Part shown: positions 29,577 to 30,489 of the stretch, piece by piece
How positions within the stretch are numbered: the stretch's first letter is position 1
How the letters are laid out: each line of letters begins with the position of its first letter
Assembly: GCA_035762085.1 (NCBI GenBank)
Contig: DASTPT010000134.1
Span: 1 to 30,489, forward strand
Source of the DNA: HRBIN12 sp035762085
GTDB lineage: Bacteria; Actinomycetota; UBA4738; HRBIN12
DNA: 30,489 nucleotides
Direction of reading: 5' to 3'
The notes under the pieces: model-generated
The model's database searches: none
Told to the model about the DNA's origin: nothing
The model's input: the letters and a program-made list of their open reading frames with translations, nothing else
Position numbers and translations under genes: made by a program

Positions 29577-30489
29577 CCGGGTGCTCCGCTCTCATGTCGG
29601 TCTATCAGGCCGGCCGTGATCGATCCCGACGCGATCACCGTCGGGACTCCTCCCCCCGGGTTCGTCGATGAGCCAACCAGGTAGAGCCCATCGATGCTCT
29701 TCGACTTGTTGGCAGGCCTGAAGATCGTCGAATGGGCGAGGTCCTGCGCGATGCCGTGGAGACCACCCTGGCCGAGTCCGATCCGGCGTTCGAAATCGAG
29801 TGGAGTGGCGACGTCCGCCAGCATCACGTGCTCGGCCAAGCCGGGGACGGCGCCCCTTGAGAGGTAGCCGATCACGTCATCGATGAATCGTTGCTTGTGG
29901 GCATCCCAATCCACGCCCGCGTAGCCGCCGGTCATCAGAGCGTTCAGCACGTGCTTCCCCTCGGGGGCGAGAGAGGGATCCGTGAACGTTGGCCAATCGA
30001 TCATGCCTGCTTGGCGACGCGGGATCGGTTGCCGTTTCCGGTCCAGCCACCAGGCGTTCACCTCGTCCAACGTCGGCTGCACGAACGTGTGGTGCGCATC
30101 GAGCGGCGGCGGCTGATCGAGGCCCAGGAAGACGACCGGCAGGGCGTTGTCATAGCGGTAGCTCCGCACGCCGCTCAGGACTCTCGACGGGAGGTGCTCC
30201 TCGCCGATCAACCCCAGGTAGAGCGTCTTCGCGTTGATGTTGGAAACGACGATCGCGCTGCGGATCTCCGTCCCATCCTCGAGCACGACACCGATCGCGC
30301 GCCGGCCCTCGATCAGGACCCTTCGCACCCGGGCGTGCAGATGTACGACCATGCCGTGCCGTTCTCCGACGCGCTGGAGGGCCTTCGGGATCTGGATCAT
30401 CCCGCCGTGCGGGTAGTAGATCCCTCGCAGCTCCCCGTAGGGGAGGAACGCGTAGAGGCCCGGCAGGAGCTCGGGTGAGAGTCCCATCG
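29573..30489 (-). CDS. CrtI-like FAD-dependent desaturase/oxidoreductase (5' end cut by window edge)
   Basis: Only the C-terminal 305 codons are inside the window; the FAD-binding N-terminus lies beyond 30489. The visible part matches phytoene desaturase-type flavoproteins: YYPHGGMIQIPKALQRVGER (substrate/FAD region), VEEDG-like DGTEIRSAIVVSNINAKT, and the diagnostic C-terminal FAD motif GLYLVGSSTNPGGGVPTVI followed by a short tail. CrtI enzymes desaturate or isomerise carotenoids and some relatives oxidise other lipids; the substrate here is not certain. The ATG at 30487 in this frame is internal. It is followed, with a 4-nt overlap, by the 48-codon membrane protein gene. GC and codon choice are lower than in the left half of the window. 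Confidence 0.88.
   Translation of the reverse strand, partial: MGLSPELLPGLYAFLPYGELRGIYYPHGGMIQIPKALQRVGERHGMVVHLHARVRRVLIEGRRAIGVVLEDGTEIRSAIVVSNINAKTLYLGLIGEEHLPSRVLSGVRSYRYDNALPVVFLGLDQPPPLDAHHTFVQPTLDEVNAWWLDRKRQPIPRRQAGMIDWPTFTDPSLAPEGKHVLNALMTGGYAGVDWDAHKQRFIDDVIGYLSRGAVPGLAEHVMLADVATPLDFERRIGLGQGGLHGIAQDLAHSTIFRPANKSKSIDGLYLVGSSTNPGGGVPTVIASGSITAGLIDRHESGAPG

Noticed and set aside
1..30489. Mobile elements, CRISPR arrays, rRNA or tRNA genes
   Set aside because: No transposase, integrase, toxin-antitoxin pair, regular spaced repeats or cloverleaf-forming sequence was seen on either strand.

Overview
The window is a dense, high-GC, chromosomal stretch with about 30 protein genes on both strands, many GTG starts and very short intergenic gaps. 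A SigR/RsrA pair whose redox zinc-ligand pattern fits the actinobacterial (mycothiol) type, together with repeated leaderless-type promoters (TANNNT 6-9 nt before the start codon), points to an actinomycete, probably a deep-branching or uncultured Actinomycetota lineage. The phylum is well supported by gene content; anything finer is a guess. I see no rRNA, tRNA, CRISPR array, integrase, transposase or phage gene.

Layout. 1-4800: a partial DUF309 gene, divergent from an AI-2E-family permease that is followed by a sarcosine-oxidase-like flavoenzyme; then a VIT1/CCC1-type metal carrier, a MarR regulator and a GNAT acetyltransferase. 4780-11003: a type-IV-like ABC exporter half-transporter, divergent from a MacB/FtsX-type ABC system made of one 10-TM double-FtsX permease and one protein carrying two fused ATPase domains. 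11200-14340: family 5 uracil-DNA glycosylase, divergent from a YVTN beta-propeller lipoprotein; then a glycerophosphodiester phosphodiesterase with a small partner gene. 14365-17984: a leftward operon of PIG-L deacetylase, PLP decarboxylase, S51 peptidase and endonuclease III. 18063-21023: sigR-rsrA, divergent from ftsH. 21176-23282: a leftward operon of a stand-alone cyclic-nucleotide-binding protein, an alpha/beta hydrolase and a glycosyltransferase carrying a cysteinyl-tRNA-synthetase-like tail at its N-terminus. 23406-27097: small membrane protein, Tat-exported phosphoesterase, a 61-aa beta-type protein, an alpha/alpha-toroid (squalene-cyclase-like) protein and a lipoprotein. 27145-30489: a six-TM adenylate cyclase coupled to a PH-like protein, then a partial CrtI-like desaturase coupled to a 48-aa membrane protein.

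How the genes fit together. Two themes recur. One is stress and redox control: SigR/RsrA, FtsH, a PIG-L deacetylase next door, and the repair enzymes UdgB and Nth. The other is cyclic-nucleotide signalling: a cyclase with adenylate-type specificity residues, and about 4.4 kb away a cNMP-binding protein with no output domain. No single locus here is clearly a known defence or mobile system. The most unusual items are the CysRS-tail/GT2 fusion, the PIG-L/decarboxylase/S51/nth operon, the asymmetric double-ATPase FtsX transporter and the widespread leaderless promoter signature. Base composition becomes visibly less GC-rich from about 26.6 kb to the right end.
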